Origin: Albula goreensis
Taxonomy: Eukaryota > Chordata > Actinopteri > Albuliformes > Albulidae
NCBI GenBank assembly: GCA_022829145.1
Contig: CM040761.1
Span: forward strand, 3,164,768-3,228,767
Direction of reading: 5' to 3'
DNA length: 64,000 nt
Of the stretch, positions 10,901-22,910 are shown one piece after another (position 1 is the first letter of the stretch; the number at the start of each line of letters is the position of its first letter). Made by a program: the position numbers and the translations under genes. The notes under the pieces were generated by a model that did no database searches, was not told the DNA's origin, and worked only from the letters and a program-made list of their open reading frames with translations.

Positions 10901-13900
10901 TTAATTTTGCTCCTCTTCCTGTTTCAGCCTCTTCCTCAGGTGTTCACCAATAGCAGCTAGGGGGTTCGTCTTGAAGGCAGGGTTTTTCACAGCCTCGCTG
11001 AACCTGGAGATCTCAGTCTCCCTGGAAAAAAAAACAGAAAAATGTGCAAACACTTTCAGCAAATGCCCACTTTTGCTTCACACTTCCTCTACAATCCTTT
11101 AGCGACTATCACCTTAAACACTAGATGCTACACAATTGTAGTTTGTGCTAACTCACTGTAGAGAAGACTCTTATTATAGGGAAACAACAGTCCAACTGCA
11201 CGTCACTACCAGGGACAGCGACAAGAGCAGTAAAATGGCTTGCCAGGGATCCTGTCCACTCTTCCCAGGGTGTACAGGGAGGGAGGACAGCCAATCCTGA
11301 AAGCACTGCACAGGGAACTCGGAGCAAGGTGTTGGATGATAAGAGAAATCAGGAGCGCATGCATTAATCTTCCATTACAGCGCATATGGGGGACTTACAG
11401 GAGCTTCCGTTTCTGGGCCGGTTTCATCAAACTGAAGTCTGTAGGTTCTGGTTTCTTCTTCACAGGGCTAGGGATCGGGGGGCAAATGAGGAAGGAAAGG
11501 CAAAGAAGACAACAACAAGTGCAAGGGGCCGGGGGGGGAGCAGAGAAAGAGAGGATGTGAAAGGGAGAAGGGAGGTAGGATGGAAACACAAAAATATCAA
11601 ATCAAAACACAAAACATTACCTGATTACATGAAAGTGATCCATTCATTTGCCATAACTCAACCATCACATGCTTGATGAGTGATGCTTACAGCAGCTCTT
11701 TTTATCACTTATAACACTTATAACTTATAACACTTATACTCAATAAATCTGCACAAAGATTAACAGATCAAACTTGGTAAGCTCTACAAACACTGTTGCA
11801 CAGAATTAAGTGTTTGGTATGAAAAACTCACTTTTTCATTGTTTCTGTGAAAAGAGAAAATATATTTATATTTAAGCAGAGCAAAGAGTATTGGAAAACA
11901 CCCCAGGCTGAGGGAGAAACAGGAACTGAGAACAGTCCAGTGGGTGGGGCAGAAGAGCTTTAAAATGTTTCCATAGGCCTGAATTAAAAATACAGAAACA
12001 GGCACTTAAGTATTCCCTCTGGCCCTACTGCATTGTAAATTCAGTGCGCGGGTACCCCTTTTCTGACTCCTTAGGAAGTTGTTGGGATGAATTAACAACG
12101 CTGGGCACACTGTCCCAGTGGTATTCAAATAAAAATTATGTGCAGAGGTTTAGCAATTAGTGGTACTTGTTTATCAAAGTCTTGTGTTTGAACTTATAAA
12201 TCGTAAAACTGCTGGATTCAGACAATCTGAATGCCGTTGCAACAGGCAATGTTGTTGGTTGCAGACCACTAGACACTTGGGAGACTGCACACATACACAT
12301 GCACAAGGACAAACATCTATGCACAGGCACATTAACAAAAACACATACAGAATCAAATCATCTACTAAGCAGAACTGCCAGCTGGAAGACCTGCACCCGA
12401 GGCTCACCAGCACCCTCTCCTTCTGCTGCCCACAGATGTACTTACACCCTGGCCTTCCGGTGTGTGGACGTTCTGCTGCTGGTAACCAACTGGGAGAGCT
12501 CGGGTAGGGCGTCGGCCAGGGGTCGCATGTCCCCCACCACAGGTGTGGCCTTCCTGCGAGCCTGTGCCGCCTGCTGCTCCCTCGACCTTACAATGGCACT
12601 GATCTCTGCGATGGAAGAGAGACAACAGCCCAGGGGCCAGGTCAGAACCACAGAGGGCACATCTGTGTCCACTACCTGGACAGAGAAGGCAGGCAAGACC
12701 TGGGTCTATGCTGAGCTTGGGCTGGTGCTAAGGCCCCCTACACATTACAAACAGCTGATACCTACACACCTGCAAATCCCTCAGATTCTCAGCAACAGGT
12801 ACTTTTCAACATGAAGTGTATATCCCAGGTTGGGAATATCCCAGCCCTCACTCAGTCATGCCATACCAAAGATTGAATTGAGTGAAAAAAAGTGAATTAT
12901 AACACCAAGTATACATAGTATTGTTATTCTATTATTATATTATTAATATTCACACAAGCTACAATGCATTTGTCCCACAGGGGTTTGATAGTGGAGGAAA
13001 TACTCACTATTGAGCCACTTCTCTCTCCTCTCCTTCATCTTCTCTTTCTTTGTCTGTCGTTTCTTCTCCTCAGGCCCTAAAAACAGCACAAATGCACAGC
13101 ATTATTTCCTGTACCGCAGAGCTTGACACCCAGTGAAGGCCACAAAACACAGGGCAGACCACAGCCAGGGTCATAGCCGTAAACAGCACCCACAGCTACA
13201 CCACAAACATGTGCCTGCACTCCGAGTGTCACTTGAAGGATGACTTACTCCTAGTAACCACCCAACAGAGATATGAATACACATTTTCTCCATTTTTTTT
13301 TCTTTGGAGATGCTGTACTGCTGCCTGCGGATCAAAACCGTTGACACAGCAAGAGTCTTCTAGGTGAAACTTTTTTTTTTAATCACTGTCGCACGACAGC
13401 TGCCTAAAAGCCAGAACCGTAAACATGGGATGCGTACATAATTAAAAAAATTTTTATTTATTAAAATTGACCATAACATTCCAAAATGTGCCAAGAAACT
13501 GGATCCATAAGGCGACTTAAGAGAATAACCCTTGAAGACCTACAAAAGATGGACCGTATTCAGCCGCAGACGCCTGACAGTTACACTCTTTTCTCAGTGT
13601 TTGTCAAAATAAGCAAACAATTTATGGAAAGACAAGTCCCATCGATAATTTAAGATACGTAGGCCTTTAAATTGATGGGAAAGGGGTGGAAATGGAAGGC
13701 TAAAAAAGAAAAAGCATGACATGTATGAAGTTGAAATCTGTACTCTAAAAATATAGAACAAACTCACCTAATTAATGATTTCATTATATTTATCAGACAC
13801 ACCAACCTTTTGCCTGGCAGAGGTTCTTTAAAGCCAATATCACTTTCATTCAAGAAATAAGTTCTGGTCAGAGCTCTTGGAAAGCAAGATGCTGACAATT

Positions 13901-16900
13901 ATGGGTTTCAATTTTATTTCATTCCTGTCACAAGCTTCCATTAATGTCAGTTCAAAATCATATACCTCTAATTCATTCATTCTAGAAAACTCCAAACCAC
14001 ACATATATGGTTCAGAGAAGGGCTTTTAATTCTGCCACCTGGCAGCAGTTCTGTGGAATTTTTTAACTGACTAAGTTCTAAAAATAATGGCAGTCCAATG
14101 ACCCGAATGGTTGACTTTACCATCCATCTCCAGAGTCCCATTACCATGACTCTTGTGATACGGCCACAAATTAACTAAGGCTGGTTGTGTTTTTATATGT
14201 TTCCGCCCCAAACAAAATGAATGGTTCATTAAGAAATCCTTGCAAACCTTTCAAAATGGTAAATGGTGTTGGGGGGTTTCTAAAATTGTTTTATTGTGCT
14301 GCTCAGAGCAATACATAGTCATTAACTGGTGAAAAAACTACATACTGTATGTGACACTACCCCTTTAAGAGTCAGTCTAGTTGGAAGAGTCATAGAAAGT
14401 CACTACTTCCTGGGAAGGAGGCAAGAAGAAAAATGGGAAGGAAAGAGTTTTGTGGTGTGTGTGGGGAGTACACTCTTTTAACAAGATTTGGTCTGTGTTT
14501 AGGGGACAAAAAAAGGAAAAACTACAAAAATTTTGGATACCTGAATCAGATGGGCAGCTTACCTGGGACATACGCCTAAGGGATTTTTTGTAATGCCTGC
14601 CCCTGGAGTTTTTTTTTTTCTTCTTTTTTGTTGTTGCGTGACTTTATTTGGACTTAGGGATCATTCTTGAGACTGTTGGGCGGGGGAATAATTTATATAT
14701 TGTATACTATGTTTGATTTGTATGTATTGACAGTAAGTCAACCATGTATTAAGCATGGCATGTTATTAATTCCACAAGTCAGTTTATGAAAGACGTATGA
14801 AACATTGAGCAAACAACACTTTCATTGTTATCTGCAGGTATTCTGCCAGTCTGGTAACAGAACTCCAGCATGTCACAAAGGTAACACAAAGTCACAAAGT
14901 CGTGACTACAGAGGCCAGCAAGGTCTTATTGTGTTCTGTCCTAATTCACCCCAACGATCATGATTTTACTCAGTTACAGTCACAGTGCCAGTTCAATAGC
15001 AGCTGTCTGTAAATCTGATTCCAGCACACACGAGATCATCCCCAAACCCCTACGGGAATAACAGTACTCATTACCACTAAATGTATTTCAGTCAATAGTG
15101 GCTGGTCAGTTTAATTTTACAGTGGACATGATGGCCATTTTCATTCTGTGATATAGAATTATCCATCACATCAAGTAAAGCATGAAATAGTTTGTTTCTC
15201 GTAAAACAACAACCCAGCAGATTGTAAAGCAAACTGTAAAATACAGCATACCATCATAGCAGCAATTTTTTGTGGAATTTACACAAACAGAAGAAAATGG
15301 TAAAAGCACAGTGTTATGGGAAAATGGTTTTTTTTTTTTTTTTGACTTTTTTTCTTCTGTGTTCTGCACGTTCTGCATGTTTTCCATTTTTTTTCTGGAA
15401 GATGGTTCTCCTCCACATCTCTGCTTCCCCACTCCAAAGCCGTCAATCATCAACTAATTAAGCGCATGATTTTCTGTAATTGAGTGTGATTAATCACACT
15501 TTTATACTTTGTAAGAATATTTCTTTTAATATAAGGGCTTACAATGAACTCAAAGGAAGTATATAAAATCAGATTCTACTAAAGAGCATCATTTTTTATT
15601 GTGAGCCCAAAGAAAACTCCTGTCAAATAAGGTTTCAGTGGCTTTGCAAACTACACAAGCTGTATTTGTTATTTGTAAAGAGCAATCAAAAGCCATCAGA
15701 GCTAGCAGTAAGTAAACTTTCCACCAAGAAGACAATTCCTTAGGAAGAATCAATACCAACCCAATTTGATATAATACAGCAATGTTGTACTTTTCCAGGG
15801 TACAAACTAAATGAGAGCAAATGTCAAACTATGACCATAGGTGAACAGATACCTTAAAGATCAACACAGGTTAAATTGGGACAAAAAACAGATGAGGTAT
15901 TTAGGTATTATAGTACCAGACAGTGTTTATGAAATAACCATGAAATAACCAGAAAATAAAATTAGGAAAGACCTTGAGAACAATACCAGAATTCATATTA
16001 GATAGGGCAGATACAATAAAAATGAAAGTCCTCCCACAGTTCCTCTTCCTCTTTCAGACACTGCAAATTCCTATACCCTCTGCTTCTTTCAAAATATGGA
16101 ATGGAATGCTAGCCAATTTTATTTGGAATAAGAGAAAACAAAGAATAAGATGAATTTAAAAAATGAACCTCTCAGCCCTACCAAATCTAAAAAATTACTT
16201 TTATGCAGCACAAGCTACCACCTTAATTAAATGGGCCAGCAAACTGGTATATGGTATATGTATATATATATATAAATATGGTATACAAACTGATTTCTTT
16301 AAGTACATACAAATCAGAAGTTATAAGAGGATCTACTTTAAAAACCACCATTCTCTTTCTCTATCTTACTGGAAAGGCATGGACATGCTTAGATGTTGTG
16401 CGTGAATAACATGTTATTGTTTAACACGTTAAACATTAAATATTTATTGCAAAAGTTAACATGGTAATTTTGATAGCCGAGTTAGCTGGCATCTTAATGA
16501 AAACCCACTTCCAAAAACCAACAATAAAAACTGTTTTTTGTCTATAATAACTCCACGCCATTGTTACCTCTCACTAACCGCCACGTGTGACTCCACGCCA
16601 TCGTTACCTCTCACTAACCGCCATGTGTGACTCCACGCCATCGTTACCTCTCCCTAACCGCCATGTGTGACTCCACGCCATCGTTACCTCTCCCTAACCG
16701 CCATGTGTGACTCCACGCCATCTTTACCTCTCCCTAACCGCCATGTGTGACTCCACGCCATCGTCTTTAACCGCCACCTCCACGCCATCTTTACCTCTCA
16801 CTAACCGCCCATGTGTGACTCCACGCCATCTTTACCTCTCCCTAACCGCCATGTGTGACTCCACGCCATCGTTACCTCTCACTAACCGCCATGTGTGACT

Positions 16901-19900
16901 CCACGCCATCGTTACCTCTCCTAACGCCATGTGTGTCTCCATGCCATCGTACCTCTCCTAACCGCCATGTGTGACTCCACGCCATCCTCTTAACCTCTCC
17001 ACACCATCGTTACCGCCATGTGTGACTCCACGCCATCTTTACCTCTCACTAACCGCCCATGTGTGACTCCACGCCATCGTTACCTCTCCCTAACTAACCG
17101 CCATCTTTACCTCTCCCCTAACCGCCATGTGTGACTCCACGCCATCGTTACCTCTCACTAACCGCCATGTGTGACTCCACGCCATCTTTACCTCTCACTA
17201 ACCGCCATGTGTGACTCCACGCCATCTCTACCTCTCCCTAACCGCCATGTGTGACTCCACGCCATCTTAACCCATCTCGCCATCGTTACCTCTCACTAAC
17301 CGCCATGTGTGACTCCACGCCATCGTTACCTCTCCCTAACCGCCATGTGTGACTCCACGCCATCTTTACCTCTCCCTAACCGCCATGTGTGACTCCACGC
17401 CATCGTTACCTCTCACTAACCGCCATGTGTGACTCCACGCCATCTTTACCTCTCACTAACCGCCATGTGTGACTCCACGCCATCTTTACCTCTCCCTAAC
17501 CGCCATGTGTGACTCCACGCCATCGTTACCTCTCGCTAACCGCCATGTGTGACTCCACGCCATCGTTAACTCTCACTAACTGCCATGTGTGACTCCATGC
17601 CGTCTTTACCTCTCCCTAACTGACGGTGCAGTTTCAGACCAAAGGGCATGTGTCACAGTACTAAGAATGGATTATACCTCCAGTAGGTGCATAATGTACC
17701 ATTTGAGGCCGCATTGGGAAGTTGGAATATATTCTTTTCAATTACACAAAGACATTATATGTCTGAGGAAGAACACTTTACTGAGGAAGAACATCTCTGT
17801 TTCAATCTACTGTTGGTGGCAGTGTGATCATGGCCTCTTTTCTCTACCTTGTTTATGATTACTTTGAATGACTGGTCTTGTTGGATGCACACTGACCAAA
17901 GATTACATTGTTTTACCAGGGGGAGTCTTCTGGATTCAGCATTTAGAATTTGCGACCTTGTAAATGGATTAATGGTTCCAAAACTGAATGCCTATATTAG
18001 GCTTGATAAATAGTAATCTATATGAAGCTAATTCTGACATGCAGGCATTGTTTGTTATTGTCCTCTTTGCATGGAAGATATTGAAGAGCTCTACATGCTG
18101 TATTATCTTTGGATGTTTGTCCAAATTTATAAAATCTCGCATTTTACGATTTCACATCTTGCTGGCATGTAATGCAGTTTTGGATTTGAATAACTTCAGC
18201 CAAATCCTTGCAGGTATATCCGTTTCATTTAATACAATGGAATGACCTGTGTACTCTTTCAGTTTATTCACAGCCAAGCGTTTCAGCTGATCTTCAATTC
18301 TGTATGAATGTATAGTCCATGGTCCCACTCTCTCCCACTATCTATGTGCATGGGACAAAACATAAATCAAGCCACCTAATATGGTCACTCATCTCTGTGT
18401 GTCCTGGACTTGACTGCAGACAGCATTCACCCTGACAGTAAACAAATTGATATCTTAATTAATGATCATGGATTATGTCAAACTGACGTAAGCTTTCAAA
18501 GCAAAACTTGCATGTGACCCCGATGTATGTTTCCAGAGATCGCTACGGTCAATAACCAGCTATGTCACAGAGAGAAGAATCTGTCAACATCTCCCAACCC
18601 TCCCATCATCACTCGTCTGGTGGTAATTCCATTAATTATAACTGCCTCAGTCACATCACCCTGGTTGCAGTATGTCCTGTCCTGATGTGCCCTCATTTTC
18701 CCATTAAACTGAACGCACCATCCATTAGCTTTGGTGTATTATGCCCTCTTGCGTTCACCACTATCATAGCAGTTCATGAGATGCAACGGGGGCACACTTA
18801 TCATCATGGCCTTAGAATACCCATAGTAATGCCTCTCTAGATTTATTCAAAACTACAAATAAAAATAATTCGGTATAGATGCCTATCCCTGCCATGGCTG
18901 GCACAATAAAAATGGCAATATATTATTAGTATGCTATGCAAAAAACAAGCTGTTACTAGTCATAGAACAAAGCTGAGGCTGCAGCTAGTTTTCTATCTTT
19001 TAACACCTGTGATAAAGGAAATAGGAGTCACATGATGGCATCAAATTGAGGGGTTACTTGGCAACCGTGCCCCAGTGCCCATTTTATTAAAATACAACAT
19101 TTATTGTGTCACACAGAAACTTGTGGTAATTTTTTGTGGATCTGGGACACAATCAGCAATCAGTGGATCCAACCACTATAACAGGAATAACATGCACTTG
19201 AAGCACAGAAGAGACAGAAAAAAACTGCAAAAGCCCAGGAGCAATGGCCACAAAGAGAACGATCCACTAGAAAAATTAGACAAAAACACATAACTTTGCA
19301 TGAACTCTAAACAATATAAGATTTGAAGATCTAACCAACTCACATTCAAATTAATGCGGAACCTTAATTGATGGTGAGCACAACAAAAAACATTCACATG
19401 TAAAGATAATTAAGCTGAAAAATGAAAAAACCTCATCACATACGGAATCAAAAAGACATGTTAATGATATGTTAATTGGATGCCCAATAAATGGATTTGG
19501 ATTCTACACGGGTCAATTATGACCATATCATAACCCTGATGTCAAGAAAAACACTTTTTTTTTCCCCTTCATATAACAGAAAATGCTGTGTGACAAAAAT
19601 TCTTATGTTGTAAAGTTATAGTGTATTAAACAAATGATACATAAATAGAAAGCATTTCTGCACATTGCCACAAGCACTTAGCCAAATATTAATCAGAGTT
19701 TCTGTTACCTAACCAAGATCACACATATTGATCTCAACAATATTATTTGTCAAATTACATGACCGGATATTGGGGGAAACATGGGTATCCCTGACCTACA
19801 TGGAATCTGATCTTTTCAAAAGCAATTTAAACCACATTCAGTGGTGGTCTGACTTCCGATACAAATCTGGTACCCTGCTATGTGACTTCTGTCTGAATGG

Positions 19901-20723
19901 ACAAATTAGTTAGTGCCTGAAAGAATGTTTTTTTATTATTATTGTTATTCCCCAAGATGCAGAGAAGACTTACTTTACTATTCCAAATTAATGGAATGTT
20001 CACAGGCCAGTATCTTATCTGAACACATAAATCCAATTTAGTAATTGAAATGTGCGGTGTTCAGTTGCATATACATTCAGTTTTAAATCAGTTTGAAGAC
20101 GCCCGCTAGTAAGTAAAGCAGTGCTAGAAACATGTTTACAATGACCAGTAAATCATTTCACACACCTGTCTGAACTGAAACGATATTGCTGGTCTGATCT
20201 TCAAGTTTCAGCGTCTGGACGAGAACATCTGGGGTGATTTTGGTTCCAGCAAAGATGGATGATGGAAAAACATTCAATCGCTGCGAGAGACAACCATCAG
20301 ACAAGTGATCATTGACCAGGGCCGTTTATGACCGAAAGCATAGTTTCATATCTACCAGAAAGTTAAGCCGGAGAGAACATTCAACTTTTAACATTATTCA
20401 GTAAATGCTAATACAACTACTGAAGTTAAAACAGCTGACAGCTAACATCTAACAACAGCTCGCTTCTAAGTAACATGACCGTTAAATATAATTAGTTACC
20501 CAACCTTCTCATTTTCGTTTTCATGCTTCTGTGTTTGTTCTGAAGTGTACTCTGTAGTAGTTTTGTCTAGTTCGGGGAATAAAGATCCAGTTATTTTCAC
20601 TACTGGTGCAGGCGCCTCTTCATGGCCGAGCGACCCTATTGTAGACTTGACTTCTCTGTTACTAAGAACCTTCACTGCTCCCTGGTGAAGTTTCTGTCGT
20701 GGTCGCTTTATTTTTCCAACCAT
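10901..20723 (-). CDS. slx9: SLX9 ribosome biogenesis factor (FAM207A)
   Basis: The protein is a small basic factor of the SLX9/FAM207A family, known from yeast and human work to act in pre-40S ribosome assembly and export. Coding exons, in order: 20723-20505, 20280-20166, 13076-13008, 12605-12446, 11467-11399, 11021-10901. Their phases join without a break into 250 codons (human about 230). Family landmarks I see: MVGKIKRPRQKLHQ at the start, IFAGTKITP (residues about 82-90), a lysine/arginine-rich KKEKMKERREKWLN (about 120-133), the core GDMRPLADALPEL, and LAAIGEHLRKRL near the C-terminus. All but one intron have GT-AG borders with good consensus; the first has a weak GTTGGG donor with a rival five bases on. 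Intron 2 is 7.1 kb and repeat-laden. The gene faces away from itgb2, as in human. Start chosen at MVGK, the family's conserved N-terminus; an in-frame upstream ATG would add only six residues. Confidence 0.9.
13077..15770. other. slx9 intron 2, part without recognisable features
   Basis: AT-rich intron sequence with T/A homopolymer runs (for example 13372-13382, 14611-14620 and 15329-15343). No exon, RNA gene or assignable repeat seen. Confidence 0.4.
15775..16245 (+). mobile_element. L1-like LINE relic (ORF2 C-terminal part)
   Basis: The plus-strand reading, across several frameshifts, follows the region after the reverse-transcriptase core of L1-clade ORF2: NESK, then a segment like DTIKMKVLPQFLFLFQTL (the family's K-M-x-x-L-P-x-x-L-Y-x-F-Q block), IPIPSASF, an ANFIWN block and an ALPNL..YFYAAQ block with a Trp shortly after. 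The fragment has in-frame stops and lies in slx9 intron 2, opposite to the gene. It is old and dead. Confidence 0.65.
16551..17622. repeat. Minisatellite, 40-bp unit, about 27 copies
   Basis: Tandem array of a 40-bp unit with the landmarks TAACCGCCATGTGTGACTCC, ACGCCATC and TTACCTCTC. Two unit variants alternate irregularly, one with CGTTACCTCTCAC and one with CTTTACCTCTCCC. A few units are shortened, such as those near 16761-16790, 16985-17010 and 17270-17283. Copies are highly similar, so the array is young or kept uniform. It lies in the large second intron of slx9. The unit length is not a multiple of three, and the ORFs it creates are not genes. Confidence 0.95.
17623..20165. other. slx9 intron 2, remainder
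   Basis: AT-rich sequence after the minisatellite with no exon or repeat family that I recognise. Several short ORFs are present but have neither splice context nor family resemblance. Confidence 0.4.
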
Positions 20724-20862
20724 TTTACCTAGATGGGACACTAATTAAATGATCCGGATCTCCGACACTAATTTCTTTAAGGGTTAGATCTTGACTCACT
20801 TATTGTCAACGCATTAACAAAATCACATCTTGTAGCTTCAGTAAACGTGGGATCCACAACAA

Positions 20863-20869
20863 GGAAGTG
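20863..20869. promoter_or_regulatory. Candidate ETS site upstream of slx9
   Basis: GGAAGTG (CACTTCC on the slx9 strand) lies about 140 bases upstream of the slx9 start codon. ETS/GABP sites of this form are common in promoters of housekeeping ribosome-biogenesis genes. The motif is short, so this is only suggestive. Confidence 0.25.
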
Positions 20870-21922
20870 CAACGCTTAATATCGTCCGGGGAAAACTGAA
20901 AATAGTTGTCAGGGGTTCCACATAATATTTGTTGCTCTTCAAGTCAGGATTCAATCAATATTTGTCCTTAACTTGTACTTAAAATTGAATAAGATTATTA
21001 TGCTTTTTCTCTTCAAGGACAAGTTGGCGATGATTGCTGAACTTCCCAAATGGTGCCGATGTGGAAAAATGTACACTTAATGTATTTAATTATGAACCGA
21101 AGCCAAAGACATGTTGACTGAATCCCGGAGTCAGTCTTTAGTTGTAGTTTTCAGTTATGTCCCAAATGAGGAATATATTCTCTGCGAAAAGAGCTTCAAA
21201 TGACAGCAACTTTAATTCCATTCTTAAATCAACAAAAATATGCACACAAATGGTATTTCTGAAGTGAACAAACAAGTGTATAATATATCATCCATTAAAA
21301 TATTTTTTATATTTTAAACCAGGGCAAAGTTTGAAAACAAATTGGCAAGTATTACAGCTTAGGGATATATGAGAGAATGTATAATAATACATGAAAAAAT
21401 ACATAAAAGCATATCACTTAAATATATATTACAAGCAAAAAGTTACTGTCGTTACAACTACTCCAACAAAACTCAGGCTCTTTATCAATTGAAAAGAGAA
21501 TGGTGCAGCAGCAAAGAATCTTGGTTATGTCAATGAAAATACTATTGTCTATCGTTATATGGTTTTCTTTGCAGATTTAAGTGAGTAACATCAACACTTA
21601 TAATCCCGATTGTTTAAAAGCATTTATTTGTTTGATTAAAGTAATGTGCGTGACAATTAAAGTGCAAATTAGGCAGAGAGAAAACGTGCACCAACTGCGC
21701 TTCTTACATTTATGTTTGCCATCATAATCACAGCAATCAGAGGTCTCATGTGGTAATACTACAGCAGAGACCCTATCATGAATGTAAATACAAAATGGTG
21801 TGTGTTGCGTTGTGTCCGATTATAAAATTATAGAGAACTACATAATTGGTGACTGAAATATTCGGTGATGAATCTCCAATGTTTTGGGGAATCCCTGGGG
21901 GGAGAGCGGAGTCACCGGCAGG

Positions 21923-21941
21923 CCGTTGCCCCTGGCAACGG
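21923..21941. promoter_or_regulatory. RFX-type X-box palindrome
   Basis: CCGTTGCC-CCT-GGCAACGG is a perfect 8+8 inverted repeat with a 3-base spacer. It fits the X-box consensus GTNRCC-N(0-3)-RGYAAC bound by RFX factors. A second, outer pair (GCAGGCCG at 21918-21925 and its complement at 21960-21967) nests around it. It lies about 1.2 kb upstream of slx9 and 11 kb upstream of the first coding exon of itgb2. The sequence match is direct; function is inference. Confidence 0.55.
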
Positions 21942-22611
21942 TAAATACATCACCTCAGACGGCCTGCGGGGTATTTCGTAAAGGTGGTTTAACAAACCCT
22001 GAACTTAAACCGATTAGAAATACAGTACTCTAGTAGTTTACGCTTCTAATGCTACGACAGGGGGACTTGTGGTTTGTTTGTGGAAACAGGAAAAAAAATA
22101 GCGGAGATACTGTTGTTTTTCGCCTCCAGAGGCTGAGAACAGCCTTTTCTACACAAAGCCAGCTGTTTTGTGTCGTCCCTGTTTAGATAATTTCGGATTA
22201 AACATTTGTTTGCACTCAACACTTTCACTCTTTTAAAGAGACTTATTTGGAAAATTAATAGTTGTATGCTTTTTGGATGCAATATTTTTCCTTCAATTGT
22301 TCTCCCAACAATTTACATTGAAGCTAATGACATAATAATTCTATATGGAACTAATAAAAGGAACTTAAATTTACCAAGCTATTTTTAGCTGAACGTAGAG
22401 GATTTTTTTCTGATTTTTTCTTTTCCTTTTTTTTAACCAAAATTTGTCTAGGCAGCGCTAATTGGCTGCATGGAGCTCACTGGGAGAGTGAAGGGGCTCG
22501 GGCGCGCAGCAGCGCTAATTAAGTCATTGAATTGTTGGCTGATGACGGTGTTCCCTGATTAGTGTATGCACCTGTTGCCTATGTGCTTAAAGGACGCCCA
22601 AGGCTATTTGA

Positions 22612-22788
22612 CCAGCACGAGCACCAGCACGAGCACCAGCACGAGCACCAGCACGAGCACCAGCACGAGCACCAGCACGAGCACCAGCACGAGCACGAGC
22701 ACCAGCACGAGCACCAGCACGAGCACCAGCACGAGCACCAGCACGAGCACCAGCACCAGCACGAGCACCAGCACGAGCACCAGCACGA
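22612..22788. repeat. Short minisatellite of alternating CAGCAC / GAGCAC hexamers
   Basis: 177 bases built almost wholly from the 12-base unit CAGCACGAGCAC, with two places where one hexamer is doubled. No frame contains a stop on either strand. The predicted peptides are His-Gln-His-Glu, Ser-Thr, Ala-Pro-Ala-Arg and, on the minus strand, Leu-Val, Ala-Arg-Ala-Gly and Cys-Ser-Cys-Trp repeats. No flanking coding sequence is recognisable, so it is treated as a non-coding array. Confidence 0.9.
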
Positions 22789-22910
22789 ATGTGGACTATT
22801 ATTTTTGCGGTTTTCTTTTTATTTACACAAGCCATGATGTTCAAAACAAGGTGATCGAAGTGATGAAATCCATACTGACTTAAGAAATTGTCAGTGAGGT
22901 TTCAGTAGTT

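Larger units (their letters stand above)
20724..22440. other. Divergent intergenic space upstream of slx9
   Basis: Holds the slx9 promoter region (within about 200 bases of 20723) and, further out, AT-rich sequence with one GC-richer patch at about 21885-21975 that contains the X-box palindrome. No coding exon was found. The 5' noncoding exon of itgb2 may lie anywhere from here to 33.1 kb. Confidence 0.4.

Noticed and set aside
16707-16898. ORFs through the minisatellite
   Set aside because: The unit length (40) is not divisible by three, so the frames rotate. The ORFs are by-products of the repeat.
16551-17622. CRISPR-like look of the 40-bp repeat array
   Set aside because: Units are directly adjacent without unique spacers, and the sequence is animal nuclear DNA. 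It is a minisatellite.
22562-22883. His/Gln/Glu, Ser/Thr and Leu/Val repeat proteins
   Set aside because: These are readings of the same hexamer array in different frames, with no conserved flanking protein.
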